A stretch of DNA of 64,000 nt from Cognaticolwellia mytili (lineage in GTDB: Bacteria > Pseudomonadota > Gammaproteobacteria > Enterobacterales > Alteromonadaceae). The stretch's first letter is position 1. Each line of letters opens with the position of its first letter. A program made the translations under genes and the position numbers. Below the pieces are notes generated by a model. It had not been told where the DNA came from. It searched no databases and saw only the letters and a program-made list of their open reading frames with translations. Location of the stretch: contig NZ_NBOF01000004.1 in assembly GCF_002104475.1 (NCBI RefSeq), positions 248,001 to 312,000 of the forward strand, written 5' to 3'. Of this stretch, positions 62,287 through 64,000 are shown in pieces.

Positions 62287-64000
62287 ATGAAATCATCCCA
62301 AATGAGTGATGCATTAATTCATCAATATATTATTAATGATCCTCTTCATCAATTATTTGATGCGGTGGATGCTATTTCTGTGCAAGGGTACGATGAAAAG
62401 CGTAGGGTTATTTATTGGAATGTCGGTAGTGAATTACTATATGGCTACTCTAAAAAAGAGGCGTTGGGAAAAAAATTAGAAGAGCTTATTATTCCTGAAC
62501 CCATGTGTGATTTGGTGGTTGCTGCACATAGTGATTGGATAAATCAGGGGATAGAAATTCCAGCATCAGAAGTGACTTTACGGCATAAAAATGGTCATGA
62601 AGTTAATGTTTTTTCAAGCCATGTCATGTTTACCAATCAATATAATCGACAACAAATGTATTGTATTGATATTGATTTAACCGATGTGAGATATGCCCAA
62701 AACCAAGTTATATTGAAGGAAAACATGCTTGAGGCCGTATTTGAAGCAATTCCAGACTTGTTTTTTTTGATGAAAGAAGATGGCACTATCGTTGATTATC
62801 ATGCGGGTAATAAGAATAATCTTTTTATTTCGCCAGAGCAGTTTATTGGCAAACTTATGGGCGATATATTACCAAGCGAAGTTGCGAAAAAATTCCGAAT
62901 TCATATTGAAAAGGCATTACAAACAGAAGAATTTTCAAGTTTTGAATACGAATTAACTCTACCGCACGGTGCGGCTTATTTTGAAGCCAGAATTAGGCAC
63001 TTACCTGAACATAATCAAGTGATAACTATTGTTAGAGATATTACTGAGCAACATAAGTCAGCTGAAATTATACGACAGCAGGCTTATTTTGATACGTTAA
63101 CCTCATTACCTAATCGTTTTTTGGCGCTGGATCGTTTGTCCCAGATGCTTAATGAAGCTCAAAGGAAAAATGATAAAACAGCTGTACTTTTTCTCGACTT
63201 AGATGATTTCAAAAAAGTTAATGATTCATTAGGTCACGAAGTAGGTGATAAGTTGCTAATAGAGTCAGCTCATCGGTTAAATAAAGTTGTACGTCAAGAA
63301 GATACTGTAGGGCGCCTAGGTGGTGATGAATTTATTGTATTGCTACGCAGTATAGCTGATGATCATAATGCATTAGTTATTGCTGAAAACTTACTTACCA
63401 CTTTCAGAAAGCCTTTTGAAATAGATGGACGAGAATTAATCCTGACATTGAGTATTGGTATTGCTATATCGCCTGAAAATGGTCGCTGTGCTTCTGATTT
63501 ATTACGCAATGCAGATACGGCAATGTATCAAGCAAAAGCGCTTGGGCGGAATGCATATTCGTTTTTCACCAAAGAAATGAACATAACGATGATACGTCGT
63601 TTTGAAATTGAAGAACAAATGCGTAGTGCTATAGAACATGATGAATTTGATGTCTATTATCAGCCTCAATTTGATGCCAATAATGAAAGGATTATTGGTG
63701 CAGAAGCCTTGCTTCGTTGGCATAACCCGATGTTAGGTCATATAACACCAAATGAATTTATTCCAATTGCTGAAAATACTGGGTTAATTGTACCTATTGG
63801 ACGATATGTCATTATGCAAGCACTTAAGTTTTTAAATAGATGGCAAAATATTGATCAACGAAAGTATACAATGGCGATTAACTTGTCCCCACGTCAATTT
63901 AGAGATGTCGATCTTCTTAGCTTTATTAAAAAATTCCTTACTCAGGAAAATATTAGTGCGAAAAGCTTGGAGCTTGAAATAACTGAAGGTGTATTAATGA
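62287..64000 (+). CDS. PAS-PAS-GGDEF-EAL c-di-GMP protein, 3' end outside the window
   Basis: 571 codons are visible, running off the end. Two PAS domains (about 15-140 and 145-265) precede GGDEF with the intact motif GGDEF (345-349), followed by the start of an EAL domain (EAL at 473-475, then LRWHNP). Both catalytic signatures are intact, so the protein may make and break c-di-GMP in response to a signal sensed by the PAS domains. ATG at 62287 begins MKSSQMSDALIH; no membrane helix is seen, so it is probably cytoplasmic. The last residues in the window lie in the LELEITEG motif. Confidence 0.93.
   Translation, partial: MKSSQMSDALIHQYIINDPLHQLFDAVDAISVQGYDEKRRVIYWNVGSELLYGYSKKEALGKKLEELIIPEPMCDLVVAAHSDWINQGIEIPASEVTLRHKNGHEVNVFSSHVMFTNQYNRQQMYCIDIDLTDVRYAQNQVILKENMLEAVFEAIPDLFFLMKEDGTIVDYHAGNKNNLFISPEQFIGKLMGDILPSEVAKKFRIHIEKALQTEEFSSFEYELTLPHGAAYFEARIRHLPEHNQVITIVRDITEQHKSAEIIRQQAYFDTLTSLPNRFLALDRLSQMLNEAQRKNDKTAVLFLDLDDFKKVNDSLGHEVGDKLLIESAHRLNKVVRQEDTVGRLGGDEFIVLLRSIADDHNALVIAENLLTTFRKPFEIDGRELILTLSIGIAISPENGRCASDLLRNADTAMYQAKALGRNAYSFFTKEMNITMIRRFEIEEQMRSAIEHDEFDVYYQPQFDANNERIIGAEALLRWHNPMLGHITPNEFIPIAENTGLIVPIGRYVIMQALKFLNRWQNIDQRKYTMAINLSPRQFRDVDLLSFIKKFLTQENISAKSLELEITEGVLM

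Overview
The window is a low-GC chromosomal segment of a marine gammaproteobacterium, most likely of the Alteromonadales (Colwellia/Thalassotalea-like). This rests on protein character and gene company: a DUF3083 protein, a PEP-CTERM protein, a YdbH-YnbE-YdbL set, a COG3014-ycfL-lpoB operon, TonB receptor and GGDEF/EAL proteins, all with AT-rich spacers. No rRNA or CRISPR array was seen.

Layout. 1-4.6 kb: lipoprotein, LysE-type exporter, DUF3083 protein and a secreted M28 peptidase. 4.7-6.0 kb: a minus-strand tRNA-Asn array with three normal genes and six altered copies, driven by one strong promoter with a GC-rich discriminator. 6.5-9.9 kb: MATE transporter and uvrB, overlapping. 10-14.3 kb: a sigma-54 response regulator/histidine kinase pair, divergent from a periplasmic protein that has a sigma-54-type promoter in front of it. 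14.4-18.6 kb: housekeeping genes ending with sbcB (exonuclease I).

18.6-40.8 kb is an integrated genomic island. It starts with a P4-type tyrosine integrase beside sbcB, and the same paired GTGCATC sites occur near both ends. Its first part carries satellite-type genes: an RHH protein, AlpA, a YagK/YfjJ (inovirus Gp2-like) protein, RadC, a small recombinase and a dam fragment. Its second part is a defence block. A tightly coupled type I restriction-modification operon has an AAA ATPase plus HNH nuclease pair (Septu-like) inserted between hsdS and hsdM. After a strong hairpin comes a separate three-gene cassette of an unrecognised 470-aa protein, a double-HKD PLD-type nuclease and a SNF2-like helicase. 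A divergent pair, an XRE regulator with a C-terminal membrane helix and an LRAT/NlpC-like protein, also with a C-terminal helix, closes the island. The three-gene cassette is the best candidate for an undescribed system and the XRE/LRAT pair is second.

41-64 kb is core-like again: SGNH hydrolase, PEP-CTERM protein, YdbL-YnbE-YdbH (envelope-bridging lipid transport), carboxylesterase, DUF938 methyltransferase, FemAB-like acyltransferase, TonB receptor and a DUF2750 protein. Then comes a metal-stress RiPP (bufferin/Hvf-type) operon, DoxX-precursor-MNIO enzyme-partner, whose precursor has a tandemly duplicated Cys-rich unit. It is followed by the COG3014-YcfL-LpoB-glycine-zipper envelope operon, a fatty acid desaturase, a SEC-C protein and a PAS-GGDEF-EAL protein cut by the window end.
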